Origin: Phalacrocorax aristotelis
Taxonomy: Eukaryota > Chordata > Aves > Suliformes > Phalacrocoracidae
NCBI RefSeq assembly: GCF_949628215.1
Contig: NC_134276.1
Location: 8,955,690 to 9,019,689, forward strand
Length of the DNA stretch: 64,000 nt
Direction: 5' to 3'
Of the stretch, positions 1-13,349 are shown piece after piece (position 1 is the stretch's first letter; each line of letters opens with the position of its first letter). Below the pieces are notes generated by a model, which made no database searches, was not told the origin of the DNA, and saw only the letters and a program-made list of their open reading frames with translations. A program made the position numbers and the translations under genes.

Positions 1-2205
1 AGCAAAGTTCAACAGACTTCAGTTTTAACTGTCAAGCACTCCATATAGAAAGTAAGCCTATTCCAGAAGGTTTCCTGTCTGAAAGATTTAATTGCAGGCA
101 ATTTATTCCCCAGCAGAGTACAGAAAGTTCTGTTCATTTCTCATATCCCTTTAATGCTGACTTCTGTGCATTTCCCATGTGAAGTCATCCAAATAGATTT
201 GCAAACTCTCTTGATTTCACACAAAGATACTGCCCTGGGATCCTGGCACCTACATGAGACAAACACCCACCAGTGCTTCTGAATCAGAGGAGCTTGCTGT
301 ACTCCCTATCCGCCCGCTGATGCTCTGGGTGGCCTTGGCTGAGACTGGCTTACCATACAAGGCATGGTACAAGCAGAAAGGAAAAGACAGGCTGTCAGAT
401 AAAAACGTGGTGGAAAGGAGGAGTGATGCTCAGAGATGCACAGAGATTAAACGACTGGCCAGTGGTCACCCCTTAAGAGGAGTGTGAATCACATCCAAAC
501 CTGTGTTTGGTTCTGTGATAATGGCACCAGACCTCCTCTCACTGTCTACCAACACTCCTGACAAAATGCCATCAAGGGAAAGCACAAATTATTGAAACTG
601 AATCTAGTCTGTGCTTGCATCGTGAAATGACAGCTTCCTCTCTGGTTTTGTTCCATGGTTCCTGTTCTTGCAAGCCAAATCACAGTGACCCATAGCAGCG
701 AGTCCATTTAGTGACTCTTGGACTGAAAATAAAAATCATGTTTCATTTCATGAAGTTTTCATGAGAAACAACAATTGTAATTAGAAGGCAGAAAAGCTAT
801 TCAGATGCCTGAAGGCTTATGCTGGGAGGCACCCCACTGTGCCGACTTCAATTTTCTGAACATGTCTGATAACTGAACGGGCTCAGGAACTCCTTCCGAA
901 ACAAGGATGTGGATGAGTGATACTCGGGCATGTCAAGCTCTGTCCCTATAATGCTCATCTGCTGTTGTCATCATTATTCCTCTGGTGCCAAGTCTGTCTG
1001 ATGTTAGACAATGGAGGCTCAATTCACCCATGACGTAACTCTGTCAAAGGCCAACAGAGCTCTGCCACCGGAGGGATTAGTCCCTCCTAAATCTTTTTCA
1101 GAGTGTTGGATGTGCTGCAGTTGATGTGTTAACGACTCTTGACATACGGTGCAGGAGTGTCTTTGCAAAGCATCTCACAGGGAATCTCTCATATATCTCA
1201 ATTAATATTAATTTACATTACTGGGAGGTGGTGTGCATTTCCCATGTGCCATCTTGGAAACAGACCCAAAAAAAACATTAATAATAAAGCAGATCCCAAT
1301 GGGAAGTGTCTGATGCACACAACCTCCCTGTAAGGGTAATCCCAGCTCTGGTGGAGGAAAAGTAAACAGAGGGGCTGGCTGGATGTAGGCATATGGATGG
1401 AGCTAAAGGAGCAGGAGACCTGCGGGGTGCTTGATAGCAAAGGAAGAGGATGCTTGAGAGAAAAAGTAAAGGTTTGAGCTGCCTCTTTTCCCACAGACAC
1501 AGTCTAGCTGCATAAAAGCTCCAGCATAAGCCTGGCTGAAGGATTAGTGATAAACATAATACAAAAAAGAATTAGATAAACCTCACTCAGTAATGCTTTT
1601 AAGGACCAGGAAGAAAGCAGGCCATTTTCTCCGAAACACTGGATTTATGATCTGGGTGGAAATAAAGTATGTGACGTATTTGCCACTTTTCTTTTTGTGG
1701 AGAAGCAGAGCTTAAAAATGAACCGAGGAAACCCATTCTGGGAAAATATACCACAGAAAGGGAAAGGATTTGAGACTTTTAATAATACCATTGTAGAAGA
1801 TACATGTGAAAGTTAACCTGAAGTACTGAGTACAACACCAGTCAGCCACATTAAAGAAATACTAAATTGTCCTGGAGCATGTGCACAGACAGTAAACTGA
1901 GACACCTGGGGAACACAGATGCTGTTTTATGAGACATTTTGTCTTACGAATAAACTTTCGCAAACCAATCTGAAAAATCAGTCCTACACATCCAGTTCCC
2001 TGCCCTTGGCACCCTGTGCTGGAGACAGACCGTGGGCTCTGGGAGTCCCCACCTCTGCTCCCCCTCCATGGAGGCAGGGTACACCCAGGCCTAGCTCTGC
2101 CTCCTCTGCATGGTTTTATGAGGATTGTGCAATTTCTGGCAGCCAACAAGAGAAAGGGACCATCTCGCTGCTTCCAGTGCGCTGGGACAACGTGGCTTCT
2201 GTGGG

Positions 2206-2227
2206 ACAGCCGTGACATCTAGTGGTC
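2206..2227 (-). promoter_or_regulatory. CTCF-like site (candidate)
   Basis: The core ACATCTAGTGGTCA resembles the reverse of the vertebrate CTCF consensus (CTGCC, a variable pair, CTAGTGGCCA) with a few mismatches. This is a match by eye only, and such motifs also occur by chance. Binding is not shown. Confidence 0.25.
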
Positions 2228-3003
2228 ACACACGCGAGGTCCCGGGCAGCCAGAAGCTGCTCCCACGGCCCTTGGAGACTGCCTTGCAGGTCTTCGGACG
2301 CCACCAGGCACAGGAAAAGGCACAAGTTTTCTGTAAGAGCACCGACAGGAGCCTCAAAACACGTTTTTAAAGGATCTCCACATATTTAAGGAAGATTTTG
2401 CTCTGCTCAGACTCCCTGCATGACTTTTGAGGAATCCTGTCTCCTGGTGTCACCCTCCTGATCCGCATCAGTGGGTTTTGCTCCTCTCTGACAGCCACCG
2501 TGAGCCAGCCCTGCTGCAGCAGGCATGGGGCAACCACGCAGAAACTCAACCACCCACCCTGAAACCAGTTTAGACAGTGACAATCGTTGCTGGATTTCGT
2601 TCCAAAATCCACGCTTACCTCTGTGCAATAAACCTGTGTCTTCGTCTCACTTACAAGGGGGTCAAAAAGCTTGTGCTCAGGCTCGGTCTAAGCAAGCAAG
2701 TGTGTTTGGGGATGTTCTGCCTGCCTCCTGGCTCCTGTGTCCATGTGTCCTCAAGTCTCTGCAGTCCACCAGCAGCCTTGCTGGGCAATGATTGCTGCGA
2801 TAGTACTTCTGACCTGTAACTTAACCCAGGGCTCAGTAGATGTCAACAGATGTATCAGCTTTTACTGGTAGGTTTAGTTTTTGACCAAACAGTTTGTTCA
2901 TCACAGTGGATGGCTTACTTTCCAGAGGCTTATCCCTAACATTATACTAAGTTTTCCAGCAATGAGATGAGCTGCTGTTCTTGATTAGCCTCCTAAAATA
3001 CAA

Positions 3004-3063
3004 ATTCCAGACTCCATAATCTGAAATATATATCTCCATCTGAAATATATATTCCAGACTCCA
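3004..3063. repeat. Short tandem duplication with flanking repeats
   Basis: Two near-copies of a 19-bp unit starting CTGAAATATATAT (3021-3039 and 3040-3058) are flanked by direct repeats of ATTCCAGACTCCA (3004-3016 and 3051-3063). It looks like local replication slippage with no known function. Confidence 0.6.
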
Positions 3064-5897
3064 CTAGAGAGGGCACTAGTAGGCATTCCTGTTGCCAACC
3101 TCATCTAAGCATTCAAAAACCAGGAAAAAAACTAAGAAAAGAAGGGACTTAGATGCAGCAGTGCTAAGAATTGTAACATTTAACTTCTAGTTCACAGACC
3201 TCCAAATTGGGATCTAAACTGCTGCTTTAGCTGCAGATCCTGCCCATGCCCCAGTGATGACGGCCGTATGAACAGCTGCACATGAGCCACGTACAGAGAC
3301 AGGATGTTCTCTCCGGGGCTAGACGTGTTCTTTACCATAGGGCTATTTCAAACATTTTAAAATTTAAATTCATTTTACTTAAGTACATTTAAGATTTAGA
3401 TTTAAAATCACATATTTAAGTTTAGCTTTTGATTTAATTTTATATTTATAAAATTCATTTTAGAGATTGTTTGGACACTTCAGGCATGTTCTGATAAACT
3501 CACAGGAGATGGGTGATATAGCTGAGTGTCCCCACGTTACTGATGCTGAACTTTGTGTGCAAAATACAGCCAGGTACTAATAACGCATGAATTGTGACCA
3601 TGTAGATATATAAAAATATGTATGTGTGAGGACATATTTAAATAGGGCACACTCCCAGAACCCCACGTCAGTGACCTACACTCCTCCATCCACATAAGCG
3701 ACTACCCACTTTGCACTTACATATACCACAGTTCATGTCCAGAGCCTTTCTAATGTGGCCAATAACCTGCTGTACTGAAGATGAGGAGCAAGTCCTGATG
3801 TGTCAGAGGGCAAAGAGATCTGAATGAGACACTGGAAAATGTGGGAAGTCTAAACCAGAGCAGGACTGTGAGTGAGCTGTGCATGCCTCAAGGGATACAG
3901 CTGGTGCTTTGCAAGCGCTGGGTAAATCATTTACAGGTAGGCATTGTGATGAAGGTGCTGGGTGGGGGGGAGAGACAAATGAGACCATGGGGAATGATTG
4001 ACTAGAGTTAAAGGTCACAAACCTTTGTAAATATAAGGTAGAAACTGAGTTAATGTGGTGAAAGATTTACAAGGCCTGAGCAGGCATAGGAAGAGGGCTG
4101 GGGGTGGCAAATTTTGGACCAGTATAAAAGTTGACATAAAAGTGACGTATTGGTAGATGAGTGAGCCTGGCAGATCCTTGGTAGCAAAGACTTAAATGTA
4201 CAGTTTCAGAAGGGACTGATGCCTTTGGAAGCCCCAGCTGGGATGTTCTATGGAAGTCTTCATGTCAGATTGTCACACATAACCTTTAAAGTACCTCCTT
4301 TTGACTCTGTGTGTAGGATGTCCCTGCCAGGGACGTGTATCAGAACCTTCTCCTGAAAGACCCAGAAACTGTGTAAAGTAACATAGTTAAAAGGCATGAG
4401 GGCAATAGGAAGGAAAACCAGCTTGCTTGGGTACAACTTTCATAGGGAAACGCTAGCAAATGAAAGAACTGGCTGAGGCATAATTCACACCACAGAGAGC
4501 AAAATGCAAATAAAATGAGTTGGTTGCGTATGTGGCAGCTTGCCAAAGAACGCCATGTGCAGTTGACATGACAGACCCCTTATCAAAGCTGCTTTATCTG
4601 CCCGGAGCCAAGGCAGCGAGTGCATGTGGGCTGCTGGAACAGAACAGGTAGACAAATACATGTCAGCTCACCAATGAGTTGGTCCCAGTTAAGTCAATGG
4701 AGCAGACGCTGAGCTTTTCTGTGCCTTGGGCAGGGTATTAGCAGCACAAATCTACAATATGTTCGGCTCTTAGATTTAAATGATAAAATAGTTCCAAATT
4801 TACCCTGAATCAAGAGATGCCAGAGATTCTTATTCTTCAAATGCCATTTTCTTTTAGCTGTGTCAGGAGGAATAAAAGCTTCTCTTGAAAATCTTTGTGA
4901 TGATTTTTAAGACTTAAAAGTGCCATTTCCATACCAGAAAATCAAAATATTTTTGCTTCTAACTAGTCACAATTGCATTTGTCATTTCAAAAATGTCAAG
5001 AGAACAAGGACCTAAAGAGTGGCTGGAGTTGAACGCCATCAAGCCAGGAATACAGAAAGCAAAGAGACAGGGTGGCATCTCTGAGCAGCCACTCTCTGCT
5101 TGCAGACCTTACTTGCATACTCTGAAATCATGAGCATAAGCTGAAACCAGGTGAAATTCCAGGCATTCATACTTTATTTGACAAATTCTTTCCTCCTTTC
5201 AAACGGCCAGGCCTATGCTTTGAGATACAGCTGTCCTTTCACTCCTGAGGGACAACCTTTTAAGTTGCTTCAACAGAAGAGCTTGATACACAATCATCAA
5301 ACAACATTTACAGCATTTAATAAAAGTTTGAGCACCCTAGGACTTGGAGAAATGCGCCTCTTGGTTCCCTACATAGAGGTGATGGGATAAGGCAGCTGTG
5401 TACCTGCCTATAGGACCACACCGCTTACGCATAGTTAAATTGACAGCAGAATTTGTTCATTATTCCTCATTCCTGGGTTAATGTAAGGACAAAAGGATCA
5501 TGGAGGATGCTAACTGGAACACACGCTTCGACCTTTTTTCAGTTTTCAGGTCCCCACAGATTTTCAAGACTTGATGCAGGCTGCTGCTCACAACAGGCTT
5601 GTTTTCCTAGGCTTGCTCTTGCAGGCACAGTGGAGGTTACACATGAGAACACACCAGTCTGTGGCCACCAAAGGAAAGGTGCTGCTCAGAAATGAGAGGC
5701 TCCACTTGAATTTGCAGCTCTTTCACTTTGGTTTGGTGAGCATGCTCCCTGTCAACAGGGTGGAAAGAAGATTGACGTGGGGATAGGGGGAAAGTCTTGT
5801 GTTCATCACCAGGAAATTCAGTTTCCAGGATACAGCTGGGATTTTTCTCCCAGTGTTAGAGCCGCAGGCTTGTCTTTGGCAGGAGTCACAGACTAAC

Positions 5898-6352
5898 AAA
5901 ATCACAGAAGGGTTCAGGTTGGAAGGGACCTTTGGAGGTCGCCTCATCCAACACCCTCCTACTCAAGCAGGGCCACCTAAGGTCACTTGCCCAGGCCCAT
6001 GTGTGGCTGGGTTTTTAATATCTCCAGGGACAGAGACTGTACAACCTCCCTGGGCAACCTGTGCCAGTGCTTGCTTACCCTCATAGGAAAAAGTCCTTCC
6101 TGATGTTCAGAGGCAACCTCATGTGTTCCCATTTGTGCCCACTGCCTCTGGTCCTGTCACTGGGCACTGCTGAGAAGAGCCTGACTCCATCCTCTCTGCA
6201 CCCTCCCTTCAGGTATTTATAAACATCAGTGAGATTCCCCTTGAGCCGTCTCTTCTCCAGGTTGGACAGTCCCAGTTCTCTCAGCCTTTCCTCGTACAAG
6301 AGATGCTCCAGTTCCTTGCATCATCTTCATGGCCCTTCGCTGGACTCTCTCC
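5898..6352 (-). mobile_element. CR1 LINE 3' fragment
   Basis: Read on the minus strand, this is the 3' part of a chicken-repeat-1 (CR1) non-LTR retrotransposon. The left edge holds the family's 3' end (ATCACAGAAGGGTTCAGG, then TTGGAAGGGACC), followed by the usual 3'UTR and the end of the reverse-transcriptase frame as far as the segment giving '[14 protein letters not shown]'. It is 5'-truncated, as nearly all CR1 copies are, and carries frame-breaking changes. Its right edge runs into the inverted repeat at 6340-6385. Confidence 0.88.
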
Positions 6353-6385
6353 CACTCCAGGTGGGACATACTGGAGAGAGTCCAG
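6340..6385. repeat. 13-bp perfect inverted repeat at CR1 edge
   Basis: CTGGACTCTCTCC (6340-6352) is followed after a 20-nt loop by its exact reverse complement GGAGAGAGTCCAG (6373-6385). The left arm is CR1 sequence on the minus strand. The right arm is the same CR1 segment flipped, so the structure marks a small inversion or snap-back at the truncated 5' end of the element. Confidence 0.8.
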
Positions 6386-9300
6386 TGGTGGCTGGAGGCA
6401 TGGGGCTGCCCTGGATCCACTGCTGAATGGTGAGCACAGACTCCAAGGGGTTGTTTTCTCCAAACTGGTGTTCCCAGAAGGCAAAACCCACTCCTTTCTG
6501 TCTCACTGCAACTGCCTGGATGAATGAGTGATGATGGGTTAGTGGGCAGTGTGGTCTGTCAAGACCACATGCCGGGTTCTCACATTTCAGTCAGTTATTT
6601 TCACCTTTCTGCCAAGTAAAAATAACACGTTTCCAAGTGACTTTGAGTCCTGTGATGTGGGAAGAACCACCTGCTAAAAAAACACCAGAGAAGTTTTCCT
6701 GTTAATTTGTCAAATGCAGAATTTTAATTTATCTTTGTGGAAAAGAGGACGCCTGAAATCATTGAACCAAGCCCTTGCTGAGGGGCTTAACATGTGGCAA
6801 AAGTTACAGGAGGGTTCAGTAAAGTGCGGTGTTTTATTACTGAGTGTTTGTAGCAGTCCACTGAGGGCTGTGCTGAGGCTGGGGATGTTTTTCGCCTCTT
6901 ACTCAAAGGGAGTGACTGTGGGTTATAGAGAAATAAAGTTTTCCCTGGCTCCAAGAGATGTTTGGTGGAAAGGTCCATCGCAGATTGCACAGACAGGTGT
7001 TAGTTAGCCTTGTAGGGTACAGCAGCTGGACAACTCCGGATGGAGAGCTTTTCTTTTGGCTTTTGCTTCCCTGGGACATCTTTCTCCGTCCATGGGTAGG
7101 TGGCCCAGCAGGCAGAAATCCTGGGTGATGTACCTGTGCGTGGGCTGTGCCCAGCAGGACTATGTGGAAGTGTGGGTAGAGAGCAATGCTGCGGCGGCAG
7201 GAATATCCTCGGTCCCCGGGACACCCCCTCAGCACCGCAGGGGATTGAGCTGCCCACTCATATCGCACACCAGGATAACCTAACCCACAGCCTTCTCTGC
7301 ACAGTGAACAGGGCCAAAGTCCTGCTCCCCAAAGGAGGTCAGAGCTTCCTACTTAATTTAGTGGCAAAGCAAGACTCTCCTGCTTGTTCTCAAAGAAGTA
7401 ATGGAGAATGGAAAAGTGGCTGAGCTCCATGTAGCTTCTCTAGAACATCCAAAATCTCATCTTGAGTCTGGGAAGCACTCAGCTAGTCCTCAAGGTCTAA
7501 AAATGAGTTTTCAGAGCTCACTGTTAGAAAATACTTTCTGTCTAGTAAGAGACAGCCATCAAGAGCTCAGCTCTGAAACTGGTGGGACATCAGTGGGATT
7601 TCAGGTCTCAGCCAGTCCTTCGTGGTGGTGATACGACACCCCCACGTGCTGGCAGACCTCAGGCAGTGTTGCTCAGCCAAGCAGCCACAGCAACTTGTAG
7701 TACAAATGCAAGTGAGTCCGCAGAGCAATATTCCACTAGAGCTTTTGCAGTTAGAACTTTTGCTGAAGCTGTTTTTGAAGAGGTTATGGCAATTCTACAC
7801 AAGGTTATCATTAGGAGAACTTTTAAGTTAAAAATACAAATATATATGTATACATATGTACCCTGTACTTGCTACTTACCAACTTACTGTGCCTGTCCTC
7901 AGAAACAGAGGTTTCCATATCCAACTATTTCTCATGACAGATCAAGGAGGTCTGACCTATACCATTCTAATCGCTTAATCACTATGCTAAACAAGAAATT
8001 GTAGAGAAAATTTTGTGGCATAGGTAAAGATTACACTAAAAATAGCGCGTACAAATAGTACAGATGCCAGACGCATTTGGAACATTCTGCTTATTTACAC
8101 AAATAAAAACGATATCTCATTACTAAATCCAGTGCATGCTTTCTTTTCTTTTTTTATCAACCCCAAAATCTGTTATGAAAGTTTCATGCATATTTGTTAA
8201 CGACACGCTAACGGTTGTTTGAATAAACAAAGTGCATTTTCCTTCACCCCTGCCTGTACCATTGACTTTGCCTGGAAATGCCGATGAGGAACTTTTGTTT
8301 GCAAAACTAGGCACAGAAAGATAGCGGTGTGAATTCTGTCCTGCAGTGTTTGCACAAGCACCGGCGCCAGAACTAACACAAATACTCGTGGGAATTTGTT
8401 TCTGCAAGGTTAATGTCAGAAATGATTTATTGAAGCCTTCCTCCTGCTCACCAGTCTGGCATCCATCAAGCAAGTAAACAACACCCCCATGATTTCAGAG
8501 TGCTCTGAGGCTGGTCACTGAGCAAACACTCCAGATCAAAGCCAATATTTTGGGAGTAATCAATCAAATGGTATTTATTCCCACAAAATTTAGGTGGAAA
8601 TACTTTGAATCAAGAGTGAAAATAAATGTTTTTGAAGGTAACTCCAGGTTTTCCTGTTGATCTGTTAAAAGTTGTTCAGTGAAGTTGGTGACATGGTTGC
8701 TCCAACTAAAGTTATACTCACATTATGTGGAATAATTTTTTAAAAACCCAGCTTTTTAGTGAAATGACAGAAATGAATATGTCTGTCCTCATGGGTTCCC
8801 ATTTGAAGAAGAAGTAGGATTTGCATGGTGTTGCCACACACTCGTGCCATGGAAATGCCCCTTCCAATCCTTTCTCCATTACTCCTTGTTCCTGTGAGTC
8901 TAGTACTTCTTTAAAAGGTCTTCTTTCTTTCTAATCTCTATTTTTTTTATGAAATGCACACTGAAATGAATCCTTGCTTTTCCATCATGAGTGATAACTG
9001 TAGAAATCTGGATTCACAGGGGAATTGCTGAATTGCAGGTAGAGTTCGCAGAGCCAAGCCCAACCCTCAGCAACCAGATTGTAACCATTCTTATGGTTAC
9101 TTAGGCCAAGTCAGTGGTTACTGAACCCAACCAAAGAGGACAGCACTTTTTTTTTTCTGTTTATTTACTAGAAAAACAGCTATTACCTTCACGGATATAA
9201 TGTTACTTTCTAGTCACAGCCAAAACCACTTTGCCTCGCCTCCAGCAGACATTAGGTGGTTTGAAGTATCAGACAGGAACCTGAGATAGCGCCTAGAAGC

Positions 9301-9444
9301 TGGCAAGTACCTCCAAGCCGATATCAGATTGGGCTGAAATGCTAGTTTTGTCCTGTTCAAATGCCAGCTTAAAGTGTTCCTGTTAATGTGAGGGCATGAT
9401 TAGAGCATATTAAGCCATAAATAAAAAAGGACTAGAGAGTATCA
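6386..9444. other. Intergenic sequence, no gene seen
   Basis: No gene, RNA gene or clear repeat is recognised. The longest frames (up to about 140 codons near 7582-8004) overlap competing frames on either strand and show no domain or signal sequence. I treat them as chance. Confidence 0.55.
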
Positions 9445-9511
9445 GGTTTATGGTTGGACTCGATGATTTTAAGGGCCTTTTCCAACCTAAATCATTCTAT
9501 GATTCTATGAT
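9445..9511 (+). mobile_element. CR1 LINE extreme 3' end
   Basis: This short, 5'-truncated CR1 remnant in plus orientation holds only the terminal 3'UTR (ATGGTTGGACTCGATGATTT, then CCTTTTCCAACC). It ends in the diagnostic octamer-type tail ATTCTATGATTCTATGAT. Confidence 0.85.
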
Positions 9512-10527
9512 CAGCTGTGGACAGACATGTACTGCAAACTGTCACTCTCAGTTTTTGCCTCTGCTGGCAGCTACAGACTCTTCAGCTCTGCCAAGAGCTG
9601 GGCGCTGCCTCGTCTGCTTTGGGCAGTGGTGCCCAGATTAGTTTAAACGCCCCACACCTTTGACATGTCGCATGCTGTCCCTTTGCCAGCAGCCCCGTGG
9701 GAGTGCCGAGCAGCCATGGCTTACCTGGGGACAGACATCTGTCCATCCTCTGGGGCACCTTGGAGCTCTCCTTCCTTGCTGTTCAGGTTTGCATGTCTCT
9801 GATGTCTTCCTTCCTCCTTCCTCTGTTCCATGGGGGTCATGTCCAGTTTATTTTCCAACCTCTGTGTTTTTAGACAGATTTTTCTTTTTTTCTTCTGCAT
9901 CCAGGGGAATCAACGTGTTAGCACAAGAACATGGTGTGGCTCAGGAGACCCTGGGTTTGGTGGTCACATCTGTATTCCTTCTCCAAAGCCTGCTCCAAGG
10001 GCCCTGGCTAGCCAGGAAAGGCAGCCTCAGATCCCAGCTGCTCCTCACCATAGGTACCACTACACAGCACAGCAGCTCCATCTCCTTTGGTGGCCAGCAT
10101 GTGGCAGCCCTGGGTCTACCTGCTTTAGTGCTTCCTAGAAATTAAGAACATGGGGGTGGTTTTCAGAAAGAGATGCAGCCTGAGGTCCATAAACCCAGTC
10201 CCAGGCTCAGCAATCACTTTGTCTGTAACAGAAGGCAAATTATTTAACCTGAGCTTTGTATTCATTAGGACTATGATTCTGGGATAGGAGTTTCTAAAGG
10301 CTGTCTGTATTCATGCCTGCATTAGTTAAAAAAAACCCCACTCTTAGTCAAGTTTGTGTGTAGATTTGTAGATGAGCTATAGGAGTTAGGTGGAGAAAGG
10401 ACATTGCAGTCTTTTATTTTCAACAAGGCACTCTTCTCCTCTCCTTGTGGAAGAAATCTCTTTCCTTCCTTAAATGAGCAGTGATGATCCAACAGGTGAA
10501 GTAGGGAATGGGAAGTAGGGAAGGTGA
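9512..10527. other. Intergenic sequence, no gene seen
   Basis: Two overlapping plus-strand frames of 161 and 102 codons (about 9660-10145) run in different phases over the same bases. Neither has a recognisable domain or splice context. Nothing else stands out. Confidence 0.55.
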
Positions 10528-10700
10528 AGCCTTCCCTTCTCCAGGCTGAACAACCCCAACTCTCCCAGCCTGTCCTCACCACAGAGGAGCTCCAGCCCTT
10601 GGATCATTTCTGTGGCCTCCTTTGGACCCACTCCAATAGGTCCATGTCCCTCCTGTGCTGAGGAGCCCAGAGCTGGACACCTCCCCTGGTGAAACCTGAG
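10528..10700 (-). mobile_element. CR1 LINE internal fragment
   Basis: On the minus strand this reads the 3' part of the CR1 reverse-transcriptase frame ('VQLWAPQHRRDMDLLEWVQRRPQK', broken beyond). On the plus strand it shows the matching CTTCTCCAGGCTGAACAACC. The 3'UTR and tail are missing, so this is a degraded internal piece. Confidence 0.82.
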
Positions 10701-12171
10701 GCCGTTTCCTCTTGTCCTGTCATCACGCCTGTCCCAGCAGCCATGGCAGCTCTTGGAGCCTGCTCTCTCTCTCTCTTAGTCCACCATGGAAGGGCCACTC
10801 CCTCTGTGACATGAGACAGAAGCTCAGTAGCAGATTTGGGAATGGGACTACAAGCTCCTGACTCGTGATGGGACCCCAGGCTGCGGGAGGGAATGACGGG
10901 GCTGCAGAGGACAGCTACTGGAAAGGCCACACAAGTGAGGAGGACTGGGCTGGTGGCCATGTCTCTCAGACTTGACTTTTCACAGCCAAAAAAAGAAAAA
11001 GTGCCTGATATCCTGAGGAGAGGGGGAGGAAGGGATGCGGCCCTGTGCAGTGTCCTGGTGCATCCCAAAGCTTTCAGGGCTCTGGCAGATGCCGATGCTG
11101 CTCTCAGGCATTTTGGAAAGGGAGGGACCTCGCAAGCTCGTAGAAGTGAAACCCAACTCATCCCACAGCAAACTGAGGGCTGGCTTTGCCGACACTGACA
11201 GGATGAATTACTGGTGTTTCAGGATGAGACCTGCCCCTTTCCCTGCTTTGGTTATAAAACTATTCTCCAGGGAAGCAGGGATGGCTCCTCACTTCTTTTG
11301 GCTTTGCTCAGGCCACAGCTGTTGAAACATGATTGTTTTGTGAGAGGAATGGTATTATTGTTTGTCATAACTTTCATACACTGGGGCCTCTGGAGCTGAT
11401 TTTTTCAGCATTATATATATACGTATTCCCTTCTCCTTTGAGAACCCCTCTTCCCCTTTTCCAGGCCTCTCTCGCACCCCCTACCTTTCAAAAAGATGCT
11501 ACGGTTTTATTGTGGTTCTCTTGCGCGTGACTCTGCAAATGTTTTTTGCTTTCTGCCTGGGGCCTGCCAGTTTTTTCTCACTGCTGCCAAGTGGCAGCAG
11601 AAAGAATAAAGGCTATCATCTCAGGCTGGAGGCTTTCTGTTCTGCTGTGCTCCCCCAGTCCTTTTTCTTTTAAACATAACTAGTGTGAGGCCAAGGAAGA
11701 AATCATGTTAAGTCTTTTGAATGACCTTTTTGGAGTATACGTGCTGCTGGCTTCTGCAGCTGGCAGATTCCCTTGCCGCAGCCAGGAGGAAGGTGTCTCT
11801 TTGGCCCTTTTGCCATGCTACCACATTAGTGGGTCTTTTTTTTTTTTCTCCATGAGCAATGTTAGCAACCTGCTTTAGCCATGCCAGCCCTGAGCCCAGG
11901 GCTGAGCAAGGAGAGATTAGTATTAAATGGAGGGTGAACTTATGGTTTCCTTAGCTGATGCACTTGGTATAAAACATCCTGTATGGCCCAGAGCTGGTAG
12001 ATGTGCTGCTGGACAAAGCCTTCACACCAGCAGCTGAGGTACGGCCCTACTTTGCCCTCACCTTTCCAGATGCTGGTTTGGAGCCTTGATGGAGGAAGGA
12101 GATGTGTTGCTGCACCCCATTGCCCCTGAACACTCATTTAATGGGTTCGATGTCAGGAGTCTGGAAGAAAG
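10701..12171. other. Intergenic sequence, no gene seen
   Basis: No supported gene. A 185-codon minus-strand frame (10604-11161) owes one end to the CR1 fragment and has no recognisable domain in the rest. A few T-rich runs, such as near 11838-11848, are simple sequence. Confidence 0.55.
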
Positions 12172-12365
12172 CCAGGGTGGTGAAGCACTGGCCCAGGTTG
12201 CCCAGAGAGGTGGTCGATGCCCCATCACTGGAAACATTCCAGGTCAGGCTGGCCGGGGCTCTGAGCAACCTGACCTAGCTGAGGGTGTCCCTGCTCACTG
12301 CAGGGGGTTGGGCTAGATGGCCTCTAAAGGTCCCTTCCAACCCAAACCATTCCATGATTCTATGA
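12172..12365 (+). mobile_element. CR1 LINE 3' end
   Basis: This 5'-truncated CR1 3'UTR in plus orientation contains GGTGAAGCACTGGCCCAGG, GTTGCCCAGAGAGG and GGTCCCTTCCAACCC. It ends in CCATTCCATGATTCTATGA. The sequence is well preserved, suggesting a relatively recent copy. Its 3'UTR closely resembles the reverse-oriented copy at 49521-49815, so both probably belong to one subfamily. Confidence 0.9.
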
Positions 12366-12651
12366 AAGTCTATGGCAGCATTGGTCTTACCAAAGAGGTA
12401 CCAGCCCTCATGGGGGTGCTGCAGTGCGGGTCGAGTACTAACCCTCTCAGGAGCAATGCGACACGGGTTGGGGTGCAGCCTGGCAGGGCTGGGGAGTAGA
12501 TGGAGGTGAGGACCCCCAGTCCAGCAGCAGCTCCCTGCTTTGCATCCCAGCCCCACAGTGCCATGAAAAGTAAATCTGCCCCAAGCAACCCCCCTGGAAT
12601 GGCCTGGAGCAGGGCCGATAAGACTCCACGAGGGGCTGGGGCCAGGGTACG

Positions 12652-12670
12652 GCTGCCGCTAGATGTCAGC
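12652..12670 (+). promoter_or_regulatory. CTCF-like site (candidate, forward)
   Basis: CTGCCGCTAGATGTCAGC matches the CTCF core (CCACTAG, purine, GGGGCAG-type) at most positions by eye. A reverse-oriented candidate lies about 700 bp to the right. Binding is not shown. Confidence 0.28.
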
Positions 12671-13349
12671 CACTCCTTGCTGCAAAGTAAAAGACCCAAA
12701 ACTGCAAGAAAAATCCCTGAAAGGACTTAATTCCTGCTTTTCCATGGCACTCTACTTATCATCCCTCACCAAGTACTGAAGTGAAAGCATCTCTGAGTCG
12801 CTTCAGAGGAAAATACTCCACATTTAATGTCAGGCTGTTTCTCTGCACAATAATGTTTTAAACCTTAATATTGTAGAAGCAGATTGTCACATGATTTGCA
12901 TCTATTTTGCAGGAAGGATGTTTTTCCCTTCCTCAGAGTAAGCTCAGGAAATGAGAGAACCAGGCAGGAAACTAGCTAAATGCTGATGGAAATATAAAAT
13001 GAAGATATTTATCTCGCCAGTGTATCGACAAGCCATAGGTAATTGTGGTTTTTTAAATGTTTTAAATCATTGATTTTAAAATGAACAAAAATAAAGCCTC
13101 TCTTCCCCAAGCCCTCTGAAGTGAATCTAATTAATCCTCACTTTTGCTTCTGGCAAGCAAACATAGCAACAAAAACAAAAGTTACAAATTACAGTAAACT
13201 TTGTGGTGCAATAATATTTGTGTTTGGCATTTAACCTGTTTTCTCTGTTGTACCTAACATCTGGCACACGGGAGGTCCCTGCTCCCCCAAAAAACTAGGA
13301 AAACAGAACAGATTCTCAGTGATACCTTAGCACATGGGTCCTCGTTTGC

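Larger units (their letters stand above)
1..5897. other. Intergenic sequence, no gene seen
   Basis: I find no exon or RNA gene in this stretch. Open frames are all under about 120 codons, lack recognisable domains, and often occur on both strands at once. A markedly A/T-rich patch lies at about 3345-3475, and a short duplicated patch is at 3004-3063. In other amniotes the next gene on this side of FZD4 is usually PRSS23, but none of its coding sequence is recognisable here. Confidence 0.6.
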
